NCBI GenBank assembly: GCA_029891345.1
Contig: CM057009.1
Coordinates: 230,123,984 to 230,187,983 of the forward strand
From: Dryococelus australis
Taxonomy: Eukaryota > Arthropoda > Insecta > Phasmatodea > Phasmatidae
DNA: 64,000 bases
Direction: 5' to 3'
How positions within the stretch are numbered: the stretch's first letter is position 1; each line of letters begins with the position of its first letter. Of this stretch, positions 1 to 13,560 are shown in pieces. The notes under the pieces are model-generated. The model was given only the letters and a program-made list of their open reading frames with translations, was not told where the DNA came from and ran no database searches. Position numbers and translations under genes: made by a program.

Positions 1-1737
1 ACACTATGAGACAAAACTAGGATTCACAAGCACCATTCAATAGAATGTGGCATGAACCATGGTCACAATTAGAGTGTGTCACTAGATGTCTGGTAAATTT
101 GCTATAGGGACATAACACAACATCCTGGAACACTGAAGAAGATTTCTACCACACTACATATTGAAATTATACTCTCTTTAGAAATAACAAATTATTTGAA
201 ATTAATTGAAAACATTGTGAATATCAGACCAAGAATTAAATTATTAATTATGCAATTAAATTACTCATAAATCTTCTCCATTCGTAGCTCTGACATAAAG
301 TGTCGTAATAAAGTGGTTGTAACTTGATCCAGTCCTGATTGACGCCCAATAAAATTAACATGAGCGTTAATAAAATATTCATTTAATAATACTGAAAAAC
401 TCACACCAATATCTATTGGGTGCACGAGATATCTTTCTGCGAGGTATATGTGAGCACAATTCAGTAGTGAATAATTGCATAAATTTCCAAGATGGCGTAA
501 GTGACTGGCGTCATACTAGAAACTTAATCTTCGGCCATCGCAAATGATAAATCGAACAGATATAATTAATACAATGTAACTCACAAATTATGTTCTGGAG
601 TAGCTACATCTATAAGTTCTTCGCTGTTAAAGCTCCCTGGTTCGATCCCGTCGTCTTCCCTATTCAGGTATTCGGACCTGAGGTACGCGCTCATACAGTC
701 TTTAATATACCACACGATTCTCGCAGATGGCTAACTAAACCTTAATTATCTGTTACCTATGACACGCGAGCATACTTACTTCTATATTCATAAACCGTCT
801 TCGCCTCACGGCAATCTCTATTCCAAAATCGGGACTCGAACCAATACCCTTACATATAATTAAAATATTCTACCGGGCCCGCGACACACGTCGTAGCCCG
901 TCTTTAAACATGACGCTTCCCTTAAACGCCAATCACATGGTGGCTACAGCAAGGAAACTGACTGTGTCACCTCATTTTCATAGCAGCCATCAACACGTTA
1001 CTTTCAGCTTAAAGGCCACGTTTCATATAAACGTAATTACACAAATGCAAACACTTATAAATGTAGAAGGCGTGGAAAATATTATACACAATAAAAGAAA
1101 TTGCTAAAAAAAAATAAGCTGGTGAATAGTAGAATGAGAATAACCTTTAATTATGCCACGACGAATCATATGCAAATATAAAATAATATTACGTTACTAG
1201 CTATTGAAAACTTCAAACGTTTGATTTCCGACATGTTGTTTCTTATGGAATTTTACACATGGAACTTTTACAGGTAATTCAAGCAGCTATTTTGCCGAGA
1301 ATCTAACAAAGGTTATGTGGAAAGTGTATTATTTTATTGTAAGGCAATTTAAATCTCGTTGTATTAAACAGAGCTTGTTCTTCAATTAAATATATGACTA
1401 ACCAATATAATGTGAAGTGGAAATGTAACTAGGCTAATTTACACTTTTGAACAAAGTAAACAAGTGAGATTTGGTTTTTAAACACACTTTTAACACAAAT
1501 GTTAAGCCTATTGTTAAAAAAAAGGGGTATAAAATGTATTCCTTGGTAATATAATAACGATTTACTTAAGAAGATACACTTTTGATGAAGCTCGCATAAC
1601 CGATGTTATTGTTTTCAACTCTGACTTTATAACGGTATTGCAATTGGTGGTTAAGTCAAAGTAACGGAAATGTAAAGTCAAACATTAAATTTTCTATCGT
1701 GTATGAAGCTTTATGGAGTTATTGAATCAAATACCTT
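1..1737. other. No gene recognised; possible tRNA-like relic
   Basis: AT-rich sequence with no coding region I can support. A minus-strand B-box-like stretch (GGTTCGAGTCCC read in reverse, about 830-843) is preceded on the minus strand by GC-rich sequence, so a decayed tRNA-derived SINE head near 826-900 is possible. The B-box-like GGTTCGATCCC near 640 on the plus strand has no convincing A box. The open frame at 910-1107 has no recognisable domain and looks like chance. Confidence 0.4.
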
Positions 1738-1880
1738 TATATGCGACTACCCGTGACTATGCGCAACTACCCGCGACTACCTGCGATTACCCGTGACTAT
1801 CTTCGACTACGCATGACTATATCTACGAATACCCATGACCACTCATGACTACTTGCCACTACCTGCGACTACATGCGAAT
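1738..1880. repeat. 10-bp minisatellite (GCGACTACCC-like)
   Basis: About a dozen degenerate copies of a 10-bp unit close to GCGACTACCC, alternating with GTGACTATGC-like variants. The first eight units keep a strict 10-bp step; later units drift and lose phase. No coding function is suggested. Confidence 0.85.
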
Positions 1881-1904
1881 TTGTAATATTAAGATAATGT
1901 TAAT

Positions 1905-2262
1905 AACCACTGAGACACTGCAGCTCCACTTGATATATTTATATGTACTGAGCCCTGCAGCCCCACTTGGGATCGTTTTAGACACTGGGCTACTGTGGCT
2001 CCACGTGGGAACGCTCTAGCCACTGGGCCTCTGTAGACGCACTTGAGAGTGCTCTAGCCACTGGGCCACTGCAGCCGTACTTGGCATTACTTAGCCACTG
2101 GGCCTCCGTGGCCTGACTTTATAAATTTCGATCCACTGACCCACTGCAGCTCCACTTGGCATTACTCTACTCACTGAGCCTCCTCGCCCCACACGACATA
2201 TTTCAATCAACTGAGCCACTGCGGCCCCACTCGGCATTGCTCTACCCACTGAACCTATGACC
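1905..2262. repeat. ~38-bp minisatellite, GC-rich
   Basis: Eight to nine degenerate units of 37-39 bp, each starting CACTGGGCC or CACTGAGCC, followed by CTGCAGC-like and CCACTTGG-like cores. It is much more GC-rich than the flanks. It directly follows the 10-bp array, but I see no sequence relation between the two. Confidence 0.85.
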
Positions 2263-4369
2263 ATCTGGAAGAATGTAGCTTTCTAACAATGAAGGTATTA
2301 TATGAATCGGCCTTGTAGTTTCCGAAGTAGCTGTTATAATAAACAAACTCGCATTACATCTTTATTATATTAGTATATATGACTATAATTTGCAATGTCA
2401 AAATAACATGTCGTGGTGCGCATAATTAATGCAGAATACAGGGATTAAAACAAAAATTAAATAGTGAATATATCAAAGGCTGAGAGAAAAAAATTAATTC
2501 ATTAGCACTTTATATACATTATAAATAATAAGAACATTGTTTCCAAGTTGAGTATGTGGCGACCCAAAACCACAATAATCCATAAAAAAACATTAAGGCG
2601 AAACAGCAAAATGTCATTACCACGTTAAACATGAAAAAAAATAAACAAAACTATATCGATTCTAATGATGATATATTATTATTACTATTAAACAGAATCT
2701 GAGCTTGTTAATTTCTCAATATTCCATATAAAAATTATTCTTACCACCAAAAAACATTATAAAAGCGCCAGATAGCTCGTACTCAAATAATTAACACTGT
2801 ATAGTTAAGACCGTAGTAAAAACACTATACCCTAAACAATGCATAATTTGATGAATTATATTATATCAATGCTTCACATTTATATAGTCCCCCGTGGCAA
2901 AAAATATAAAATGAGCTAAAATATTTCCACGTCTATCAAAACAATCTGTGATACCGACAATTAAAACGTTCAAGATTCACAACCTCTACTAAATGTGCCG
3001 TAATATCAGAGGCCTTGTATACGGCAGAACTGCGCTTTTTTGCAGAATTCTTTTGTGAGTCTAGGAGCGCACATTTCAAATCATGATTTGTATGTGCACA
3101 ATATCTTTAATCGATCGGTACAACACAGTCCCAATTGCGTAGGTGACGTAGGACACCTGATTCTCCAAGGTCAGTTCACTACAGACAGAGGTACCACGCC
3201 ACTATTTTATTCTTGACATTAAAAAAACGTGTCATACCTAGGGATATTCAGACAATTTCTCATTTCGCTTGTTCAATAACATGATGTGAATTAACGAACC
3301 ATTTCGATTAATGTAAAAATATCGAATTCATCAACTAGCTTAACAATTCTGTACAATACACAATATATTATCGGACATTCTCCGCTGGTGGACGATATCA
3401 AGCAGCATATGTCGACCTAGTATACGAAAAATAGGAAAGAAGGCGGTTTCTTGAAACACTCCTCAGAACGTCCGTTGTCTTGGAGACCCAGCTTAAAAAT
3501 AAAAATGAAGGCGCTAAAGGGCGAGGAGGCTGTTAAGGGGGAGAAATAGGAACAAGTAGTGGGGATACCAAGCGACACCGAGATCGCAGAAGCGCATAAC
3601 GAACTAGGCGCCAGAACACACAACTTTAGGCGGCTGGCAATTCAAAGGACGAAGCAAGTACACAACAACTATATAATACAATTTCCACATACAGAATGAG
3701 GCGGAATTCAATCGGCAAACTTCGTGAGATGATTCGTTATGTAAAAACAAATATAAAATTGCTAAATTGAACATTATGGGAGATACGAGCCTTTTAAACT
3801 CTTAATTTAAACTTCATTATTGCAATATATCGGAAACGAGGCGAAATTTAAATACGATCCTTCGAAAATTGGTTTTTGTTTACATTATTCCTTCACTTTC
3901 TAATACGTTTCATCATATGACGTTAAAAGTATTTGCACTGATTCGCTTGGTCGAATTTTGTCCCATGGCATATGGTCAGCGGCATGTGGCCTGTAACTAG
4001 CCTGGGCAGTTTCTTCCTTGGCCAACAGATGGTGTGCGCAGGTCGACAAGGGATCTGGGGGAATCCATGGACGGCATCAAGAGCAATGTGCAGTATTTAG
4101 TGAAATGTAGGTTCTTTGTAAACACTTAGCCGCTACTATCCCCTTCTCTAATTTCCCCAAACACTTTTAATAGCTTTGCCAACTTTGTAATTTAAGACCA
4201 CTGCTTATATTGGCCGCAATTATATATAAACACTGCCATGTGACTTCCATTTAATCCTGATACCAAATGCTCAGAGGTCTAAGTTGATTACAGTGAAAAT
4301 GATAAGGATTTATGAACAGTGTTTGAAGTTTATGAAGTTTTAAATCATTATATATTAATGCCATTAATG
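2263..4369. other. No gene recognised
   Basis: AT-rich, mostly unstructured sequence. A minus-strand open frame at 3417-3623 (68 codons) shows no known domain. A short GC-richer patch around 3,420-3,620 is the only compositional change. I see no RNA gene, transposase or clear tandem repeat. Confidence 0.5.
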
Positions 4370-4815
4370 TTGAATTCCACTCTCTCGTACCTTCCAGTTA
4401 AGTTAATCATGTCCACATCATTACTACCCCCCACCTCAGTCACCTCAATCTTATGTTTAATGATCCTCTCGTTCCTGTTCATCAACTCCACAATGTCCCC
4501 ACTCACCTCTCCTTTCCCTCATCTCATGTTGGTGCTGATGTTACTTCTAAAACATTCCCCTTCAATAGTACATATAACCAATCACCCCTCACCACTTTCA
4601 CATCCTCTCCTGGCTACATTTCATCTTCAGCTTTCCTGCCCATCGCCCCTGCCATAGTTCCCTCAGCCCTACACACATTCACTGCACACCCATTCCTGCC
4701 TCAGTGAGCCAATCCCATCATCTTACATCCCTGCACAGTTTCTGTGAAACCTGTTACCTCACTGATCCCAATACGCTCCACTTCCACTTTCAACCTTCTT
4801 CCACAACTTCCCACT
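4370..4815 (+). other. Pyrimidine-rich island with overlapping open frames
   Basis: About 450 bp in which the plus strand is strongly C/T-rich and G-poor, unlike the AT-rich flanks. Two plus-strand frames stay open through it: 4319-4657 (112 codons) and 4453-4707 (84 codons), with a third at 4704-4922. The predicted peptides are rich in Ser, Pro, Thr and Leu because of the base bias. I recognise no domain, start context or splice structure. It may be a diverged exon, a piece of an element or a simple-sequence relic. The open frames alone are weak evidence, since CT-rich DNA has few stops on this strand. Confidence 0.35.
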
Positions 4816-5269
4816 CAGCTGTGAACAGCCTATATATTGTGTTGTACCACATCATTATTTTTTTATTTTTTGTCCCTATATTTCATTTAATAATTTTGAA
4901 CAGATTCATAATATTTGTTTAATTTCAAATGGGGAATTAATTATATTTCTATTAGATTTGAGGAATATTAAGGGAGAGATAATTATGTAAGTACATTTTT
5001 TTTCATTTTAACCTAATTAACCTTACATTCACATATTTCTGGCCTCGCCGCCTCAAAAAATACGCTAAAGACAAGTAGTCAACACATTTCTGGTCAATAT
5101 AACTGCATACACAGTTATTTGAAAATCCATGTATTTTCTATGTTGCAGTTGCATCAGGCTGGAAATTTTTTTTACAGTGTCATTCAAACTCAGTAGTTTT
5201 TTCCACATCGCATAATTTCTTTTCACACTCTTGCCAAGGACCAAAGACATCTAAAGCTGCCATTTGGGT
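4816..5269. other. No gene recognised
   Basis: AT-rich flank upstream of the first long composite repeat. The minus-strand frame at 5065-5250 has no recognisable similarity. Confidence 0.4.
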
Positions 5270-7429
5270 AAGCTTATGACATAGTACAATAGTATTATAT
5301 ACACATACGTTTCTCCAAGCTGTGTTTAATTACGAGGATAACCCCCAAATACAAAATTATTTTGCGAAAATAGTATTAGTTTCCATAGCGGGCTGGTGTA
5401 TAACAAAAAATATATATAATTAATGAGATAATAACAATACATTTTCTAGTTTCCTACCAAGTATGGCACATTTGGAGGATAATCCACAATTGTACACAAT
5501 ATTCCTATAGATTTACTAACAGTTTCAAATTAGAATATAGTATGATAGTTTAATGATAATTACTGATAAATTCCAACTAGAAATGTTGAAATCTAAAAAT
5601 TATGCAGTTACATTTAAATAATATGTATAATTCAAAGAATTTTCTTATCTATTACTCTCAACTCTGTTAACTAGTAGGACATATAAATAAAAATATTTTT
5701 TTTTCAATATAATGCTGTGATTTTACTATTACTTCAAAACTAAATATGTTAAAATCTGAGGATATATCACAATTATATTAGGAATGTCAGGAGGTTACTG
5801 ATACATTCGTGACTATATAGATGCTTTTGATTCATAACTCCATATATGTATATAGTTGGGAGGTAAAGAAAGCATTTAATGTAGCAATCCTGCCAGATGT
5901 GTTGAGTTCTACAGGATATTTATAATTAATATAGTATGGCCAATTATTTACAGATACATTTTCGGTCACACTCTTGTTCTCTATGTATACCAACATAATG
6001 TTATTTATACTTCCCAACCAGGGCACTTAGTTCTTTAGCCCAAATAAATAATATCATCCTTACCCAAGCAGATCCGCTTAGCTAGTTAGTTAATACATTT
6101 TTGTAATTTTCTTCATATTTCGGACCCTTTGATCACTCCAATATGTGTCACTCGGTTAAAATCAGAGTAATACTAAACAAACATAAATATTATGCCCAGA
6201 ATCTACTAATAGCTTAATTCCAAATTTGTTAAACTCTGAGATTGACTTACAATTGTAAATTGTCTTGCTATAATTTAGTGAAATATTTGTGTCAGTAAAA
6301 GTTAAGTTAAAAATTTTAAGTATATTCCTGCCAGGCATGTTGAAATAATTAGTTTTCCTTTCAAATATACAAAATATGTCTAATACACACTGAAATATTC
6401 CTGCAGACATGTTGATATTTGTTTAACCACTAATATGTATAGTATGGAGAAAATTAAATATTTGATACCCGAACAAACTGTAGTACTGAATATCATAAAT
6501 ACAATGATATAAATATAGAGTATAATAATATGGCAAAAAATTCATAGGTCCCTTCAAGATATGTGGATATCTGAGGATAATTCATAAATGTAGAAAATAT
6601 AACTTTTAAATAGTAGAGACTTGAAAAATTTGCAAGTTAAATGACCTGCAGGCTAGATATTACTGTCTGATATGCAAATATGAAGATATAAACTGCACAT
6701 TGGTTTGCTGTCACAGTGAAAGGCGATAATTCCACACTGTTTTCCAGGAGGTATCAAACACTTTGTGGACCAATGGCTAATGTTATATAAACAAAAGTGT
6801 TATGAATTCTAGCTTGTCCCAAAATATACCTGTGAATGCTTCAGTTATCTACAGTAAAGAATATAACTAGAAAAATTACATATAGATTCCTGCAAATTGG
6901 TTTAACTTGAAAGATAATTAACATATTTGAAATTTTTATGAGTATTTGCCAACCCATATCCGAAATAGATGTTGAAATCTACAGTGCTTATTACGGAATA
7001 TAAATAATTTCTGTTTGCCAAATCTTTACTCATAGGTTCTTGACAGACAAATTGGAATTTAAAAAATCGCTTACAAATGGAAATATGAAGACATAAATAA
7101 CCTCATATTTTAGTGCAGTTCATGTTAACTCCTGAGAGTAATTTACAAATATATATAGTATGCCACACACTTATAGATTCCTGCAATGCCTGTGTAATTC
7201 GAGTCATATATACACAAATGTATTTTATGTAATAGTGTTACAGATGTGTTGGTTTCTTAGGATAACAAAAAAATGTATAAATTTTTTTTGATTTTACATA
7301 TTGATTCTCAACTTTTTTTTTTGTACTTCAACATTAACTGAATAATTGTAGATGTTTAAATAGTAAGCCAATACCTTACACATACAATCGGCTAAGTATG
7401 ATAGAATGCCATTCTATTATGTAAAGTAT

Positions 7430-8215
7430 TATGTTCTTTGGCTATTATGAAATTTTTCATGGTTTTTTTCAACATCATTCAAGGTTGTGGAACCAAGGTC
7501 GAGGTTGTCTACATCTAATATGATGGTAGTACCTGTAAGATGTGCCTGCTGATTCTTATGTATTTTTTCACATAGTTTTAGTTTTCAATGTCATAAATGA
7601 TCATGCGCTCAAAGTAAATGTAGTCTGCATCTAAATATTGTGGGATTAGTGTGTAATGTATTATGCTTGTCGACTTTTATGTATCTTTTCTCGAGTTATT
7701 GTTTCATAATTATTCAAGGTAAAGAAATCCAAGTAGTCTTCATCCAATATGATGTTGGTTGTCTGTAAGGTATAATGTTTGCTCACTTTTATGAATTTTT
7801 TCTAGAATTTTTGTCTCACGAGCATTCAAGGTGATGGGCTCAAGTCGAGGCAGTCTACATCTATATAGTGGAAAAAGTCAGTAATGGTTTATACTTGTGA
7901 CAAATTGTATTTTTGAATGATTATTTGTTTCCAATGTTATAAAAGTCTTGGGTCAAGGTCCAATTCATCTCATTTCAATATGGTGGTAGTAATCAGAAAT
8001 ATAATGTGCTTGCTGAGTTTTATGCATTTTTTAATCATTTTGTTTTAAAGGCCATTCAAGGTCAGTATTTCAAGGTGGAGTATGTCTGCATCCAAAATTG
8101 TGGTAATGCTCTGTAAAGTATTATGATTCTTGACATTTATGCATTATTCTCGAATTTTTTGTTTTCCAGGTCAATAAATTGTCATGGCATCAAGGCCACA
8201 GTCCCTTGATTCCAA
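7430..8215 (+). repeat. ~118-bp tandem array A, copy 1
   Basis: Six to seven diverged units of about 118-120 bp. Each contains a TTTTTCTCGA-like segment, a TTCAAGGTCATTCAAGGT-like segment, a GTCTGCATCTAATATGGTGG-like segment and a GTAAGGTATTATGCTTGCTG-like segment. It sits inside composite repeat copy 1. The same array occurs at 12,600-13,560 (inverted), 40,835-42,250 and 45,540-46,170. Confidence 0.9.
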
Positions 8216-8375
8216 TATGGCAGATATGTGACATCAACCAAGATGGCACGTGAATTCAAAGATGAAGGTCGCCTACCAAAATGGAAGTCGCCTACAAAGA
8301 TGGCCATTGCTTGCATCTGCCAAGATTGATGTCGCCTACCAAGTAGGCTTACTGGGTATGGCCGGCCAAGGGGTG
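8215..8375 (+). repeat. CAAGATGG-rich patch
   Basis: Roughly 30-bp degenerate repeats carrying ACCAAGATGGC-like words (CCAAGATGG, CAAAGATGG, CCAAAATGG) interleaved with GTCGCCTAC. The matching patches are 12,490-12,570 on the other strand and 42,270-42,390. The word resembles the binding core of YY1/Pleiohomeotic-type zinc fingers, but function is only a guess. Confidence 0.65.
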
Positions 8376-9612
8376 AAGGTGAGCTGACTATTTTGCTAGC
8401 ATAATTGAGGTGAGGGAGAGGGGCAAAATAAAAAAAATAAAAGTTTAAAGAAAATTTTTAATATTTTTCAATAATAAAATGATTTTGTTTTTTTTTACAT
8501 TTTTTTTTTTATGATTATAGGTTGAAGTCAAAGGTAACAGGTCCTGACGAGACCACTTGCTCTGAACCCAAGGTCCTCTGGTCTGACCTTGAGCCCAATG
8601 TTCCTTTCGCCTTTTCCAGGAAAATTTAGAAATTTTTTGGAATTCTTTTTTCATATTTTTGAATAAATTTTAATAAAATTTTAGTAATAAATTTTTCAGA
8701 ATTGTAAAATTTTTTTGGGGTTTTACCGCCAAAGGTCTAGGTCAAAGGTCCATAGACCAGAGTCCGGTTCTTTGGCTCTGAGTTACTGATCAACCTTGCA
8801 AGTGTCACAAGTTTACTTCGCCTACTCCAAAAAAAAATGGGAAACATTTAAAGGATTTTTTTTATTTTAAAGTAAATTTTAATGATTTCTTTGATGATAA
8901 ATTATTTTGGAATTAAAAAAAAATTGATTTGTTTGTGATTTTGGGTATTATTTTTGGATTTTAATTGTCAAATTAAATCCAATATGATGGTGGAACAAAA
9001 AAAAACTCCACCATCCAAGCACTTTTCCCATCATTTCCCTACTGCTAATATGGCAACAATTTACCCATATATTTCCTTAAGGTGAATTAAACAATAACTA
9101 TTTTTTTTTTTCATTCATTCAATTTGCTGATATATTACTGCCAGATTTGTCGAACACATGTTAATATATATGCCAAAAATTTCTTCATATATTCGGTATG
9201 ATATATTGAACTTGGTTCACAAATGTGTACAGTATGTAAAGAATGTATCGATAGATTTTTAAGTGAAATGCTATTTCATAAATATACGAGTTTTGATAGT
9301 ATGTGGAGAATTTTATAAAACATAATATAAATCGTGAGTGCTACAAGTGATTAATTCAAAGGATTACTCCCTTATATACATAATTCCAAAAAGTTTCTTA
9401 TGTATCCCCAAATATACTTTTTTAACTCAGAAATTACTCTATATTATTATATAGTATATTACCATGAAATTATTTTTTTTCAAAATTTATTCCAGATGTT
9501 TTGAATTCTGAGGAAATCTCGCATTTGTATACAGTATGCTGAAAATGTATTCACAGATGCTCAAAAAAGCTGTTGAACTCGAAGGACAATTATTCATATG
9601 TACAATTCTCTT

Positions 9613-11869
9613 CAAAAAAAATGAGCAATCTCGTTTAGCTAAAAATATTTCTAAGTCCCACTTCGGATATGATCAGAAGGCTGCCCCCCTCCCAAGTCAT
9701 AGGCGTGTGCCGTGGAGTGAGAGTATCTAACTGCTGCAGGGAAGGTGACATTGGAGGAAAAATCATACAAACATGAGTAATATTTCTTTCAGCTTAGTCT
9801 AGTCCGAATTTATACCAACACATATGTATTGGATTTAAAGTAAATTTGTGGTGAAAACAGTCGGAATTATGAAATAGCCTGTATCAGATTAGAGAAACAA
9901 ATAGTAAATGATACATTTTAATAGACCACACTGAATTACTGAAAAAAAAACTTAATATAAATAATGCATTATTTGAAATTTGAAATGAGGTATTACGATA
10001 TAAATCCCCTTGCCAACACACACACGAGATCTTTGATAAAATATAGTGATAATCACTAAAAACATTAAATTATACATTATGTAAATAATGTATTCATATG
10101 CAAGATAATTAGAGACAATGAAATGTGTCATAACCAACGCTCTGAAGTCTAGACTTCACTGTCCAATGAATACTAGATCAACTACTGTATATTCACTGCA
10201 TGCTTCTGGAGTAATTGACCAATATTACTCCAAAACACACAGCACATTATAGCAAAAGTCTTTTATTGCAAGTTTCGTATTTGCTTCACACATTCCCGAG
10301 TGAGCCTTGTTAAATGTCATCCAATGTAAATGTGGATTACATATATAAGTGTTTGAAGTTTAGCTTGTCCTCAAAATAATCCGCGCAGTTTTCCTGTTCC
10401 ATGTGATGATAATGCGGGAAAGTTAAACCATTTTGTTCCGTTCATAAAATAAAAGCCTATTTACGTGCACTGTGATGATTACCTGACATGTCTTAACCAA
10501 ATTTGGATTACAGAAAATAGTTATTGATTATTAAAATGTTATAGGACGAAATTAGTAAAATATTATCCGCAGGATTGATTAGAGTCTCTTGAGAGATCTA
10601 CAGTAATTTAGAAATATTCAAAATATTCACCTATAAAAAGTAATAACATAAATAGAACACATGCTGCGAGCTACTAGATATATTTCGAAGCAAGATATTC
10701 GCATTAATAAATGTTTTGCATTTAAGTTAGAATTTCTTGATGCCTGCTGCATTTAATATATGGTATGGATGTATCCACCCAAATGTCAATAAAGATTACG
10801 TATTAAGTTGTAACTCAGTTTTCATTTTCAATTATGCACGACTAATGTTAAATAAAAGTGCTTGCGTGTGCCATGCGTGTATTATAGCACCATTACGAAA
10901 AGGGTAAATAGCTCACTTTGTTGCGAACAAAATATAGTGCCGTTACATCTAAGCTGGACAGTTCACCTCGATGTATTGTGTCATTATGTGGTTTCTCACT
11001 CAACTGCCTCCGTTGGCGATTCGTGCTAGTAATGCTAAGTAACCCAATTTGAAATAATTGGTGTCTGGAAGACACCACACTGACCAGACACTTCACTGAT
11101 TGGTGAATAGTGTGCTTTCTAGCAATTGGTCTCTCAATGATTGACAACATGTTATGCGAATGCTAGCCACTGTGGCATACACAACTACCATTTGTTTAAT
11201 AATATGTCACATTGTGATTACAAACATTATTGGCCAACATTATATATATATATATTTTGTTATAAATCGTTGTCAATCTCACAACTATAAAATATGCAAC
11301 ATATATCCCAATTTGATACTTGCTTTATCTTAGACTGTCTTACGCACGAAACATTCGCACATATAAACATTTTATTAATAATGTTTATTCTAAGTATTAC
11401 CTTCCTTGCTGGATAAAGTATAGCTTTTTCTAAGTTTGAGTCCAAATTTGCTGACCAAAAAACGAAAGTTTAACTGTCAGAAAACAGTATTCAGTGTCTG
11501 TAAGAAACACACAAATATAGATAGAGAATTGAATTTTCTTTATAACACATCTACCAAAATCTGACTTCCAAAACCGTAGATGTTATACTGACATAAAGGG
11601 TTGAGGAAGTGGAGGTAGGTTTTAAAGATTATGAATATGACATGCAGTCAATGAAATGATACTGCGCCAGAGTTCGAAAATATCGTACAGGGATGTCCAT
11701 TTTGATAAACCCAAGCGTCATTTTTAGTGATTGTTTAGCATTATTTATTGATTTATCAACAATTTGTGCTCATTTATAACCCTTTATTCTCCATTTATTA
11801 TGTTTTGCTGTGCAATTTGGAAAAAAAGGAATAAATTCAAATAACAACTTAATTTGTAATTTTTAATGT
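9613..11869. other. No gene recognised
   Basis: AT-rich spacer between composite repeat copy 1 and the inverted partial copy. Small frames at 9536-9730, 9952-10137, 10893-11150 and 11260-11445 carry no recognisable domain. A short (TA)n run lies near 11,240-11,255. I see no RNA gene or mobile-element signature. Confidence 0.45.
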
Positions 11870-13560
11870 TTTGGGCCCTCAAAGGGAGGGGTGATACAAG
11901 CAGAGTAACCACCCACTGCAAGATAGGAATTTTCCTTTTGTCCTTTTTGTCCTCAAAATTTCCCTTTCTTCCCTAAAAATCGACTAAATTTTACATTCCA
12001 TTCTCCCTTAAAAATTTAAATTTTTCCCCTAAAAATTCGTGATTTCTCAGGCGGATCAGTGACCATGTGTAAGATCAGTGAGCTGGAATCAGCGACCCAG
12101 GGTCAGGGATCATCGACCCAGGTGACTGGGATTAGAGACCCCAGGGTTTACCAAAAAAAAAATCAGAAACTATTGACAATATTAAAAAAGTTAATAAAAC
12201 TTAAAATATTTTAAAAATGATATTACTAGAAGTATAAAAAGTTATTTTTAAAATCAAACAAAATTATTATAGTATCTTATAAAAATGAGTTAAAATTTTT
12301 ATTATAAATTACTAATAACCATTAAAAGCATATTAGAAAATGATTGATTAAAATTTAATTTAAATAAAAAAAACATATATAAAATTAAATATTTAACATT
12401 ATTAAATACATATTTAAAAAATCGTTAAAAAATTTATTAAAATTAAACTTTCCAAAGATCATCCCTCACCCATACCCATTCCATCATCTTGGAAGGTGCA
12501 AAAGACGACCAACGTTATAGGTAGCCACCATCTTGGAAGGCGGACGCCATCTTGGTCGACATCACCTGCCCGTCATACTGGATGCAGGTACAGTGACCTC
12601 AAGCTCATGAGACATTGAATGACTTTGAAAACCACAACAACTGTAGAAAAAATAAATGAAAATCAGCAAGTACAATACATTATTAACTAATGCAATAATA
12701 TTAGAAGCAGACGACATTTTACTTTGACACCAAAAACCTTGAATGACACTGAAAATACATGCTCGAGAAAAAAGAACACATAAAAGTCACCAAGCAAAAT
12801 ATATTACTGACTTTCACTGCCATATTGCATGCAGACTACCTTGACTTTTATCCCATGTTTTAGAATTACCTTGAAATCTAAAACTCGAGAAAAAATACAC
12901 AAAAGTCAGCAAGCATAACACATCACTGACAACAACGACAATATTAAATGCAGACTCCCTTGACCTTGACCCCATGATGTTGAATGACCCTGAAAAAACT
13001 CAAGGAATAATATGTAAAATCCAGCAAGCCTGATACTTTACAAACTACCACCGCCATATTGAATGCATACTACCTTGACCTTGATCCCACGTTTAAAGAC
13101 CTTGAAAACAGAAACCCCAGAAAAAATACACAAAAGTCAGCAAGCATAATACATTACACACAACTACCACCATACTGGATATATGTACCCTCGTCCTTGA
13201 CACCATGACCTAAAATGACCTTGAAAACAAAGTATCAGGAATAAAAACATAAAAGTCAACAAGTTTGTTACATTTACAACTACGGGTGCATATAAAATGC
13301 AGGTAACCTTAACCAGGGCCCTATGACCTTGAATGACCTTTAAAATAAACACTCGAGGAAAAATACACAAAAGTCAACTTGAATATTACATTACTAACTA
13401 CTACCACCACATTAGATGCAGGTGACCTTAAGCGTGACCCCATGAACTTGAATGACCGTTAAAACAATAACTAGAGAAAAATTCATATAAATCAGCAAAC
13501 ATATTACATCACAGACCTCTAATGTCATGTTTAAGTATTCTAACATGTTCAACGCCATTT
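11870..13560 (-). repeat. Composite repeat, inverted partial copy 4
   Basis: Reverse-complement match to the right-hand part of the composite repeat (about 7,430-8,990). Read on the minus strand it holds, in order, the ~118-bp array (13,560 down to ~12,600), the CAAGATGG patch (~12,570-12,490) and the AT-rich tail with GGTCGA/GGGTC words. Unit spacing measured on the AGTCAGCAAG-like word is 114-122 bp over eight occurrences (12,662; 12,784; 12,904; 13,017; 13,135; 13,254; 13,372; 13,491). The ~100-bp-unit left module is missing, so this copy is truncated. Confidence 0.85.

Larger units (their letters stand above)
5270..9612 (+). repeat. Long composite repeat, copy 1
   Basis: This block matches 38,640-43,832 nearly end to end and 43,832-46,170 over its left part. 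Shared landmarks in order are the GATAACCC..ACA start, GGCTGGTGT, TTGGAGGATA, CAATTGTA..ACAATATTC, the tandem ~118-bp array, a CAAGATGG patch, a T-rich stretch with AAAGGTC motifs, and the ending ATTATTCATATGTACA. Much of the left 2 kb and the last 0.5 kb is itself a degenerate ~95-105-bp tandem repeat, with the recurring core TGAGGATAATTCACAAATGTA and ATTCCTGCCAGAT. There is no coding capacity. It could be higher-order satellite DNA or a large non-autonomous element; clear terminal repeats were not found. Confidence 0.85.
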
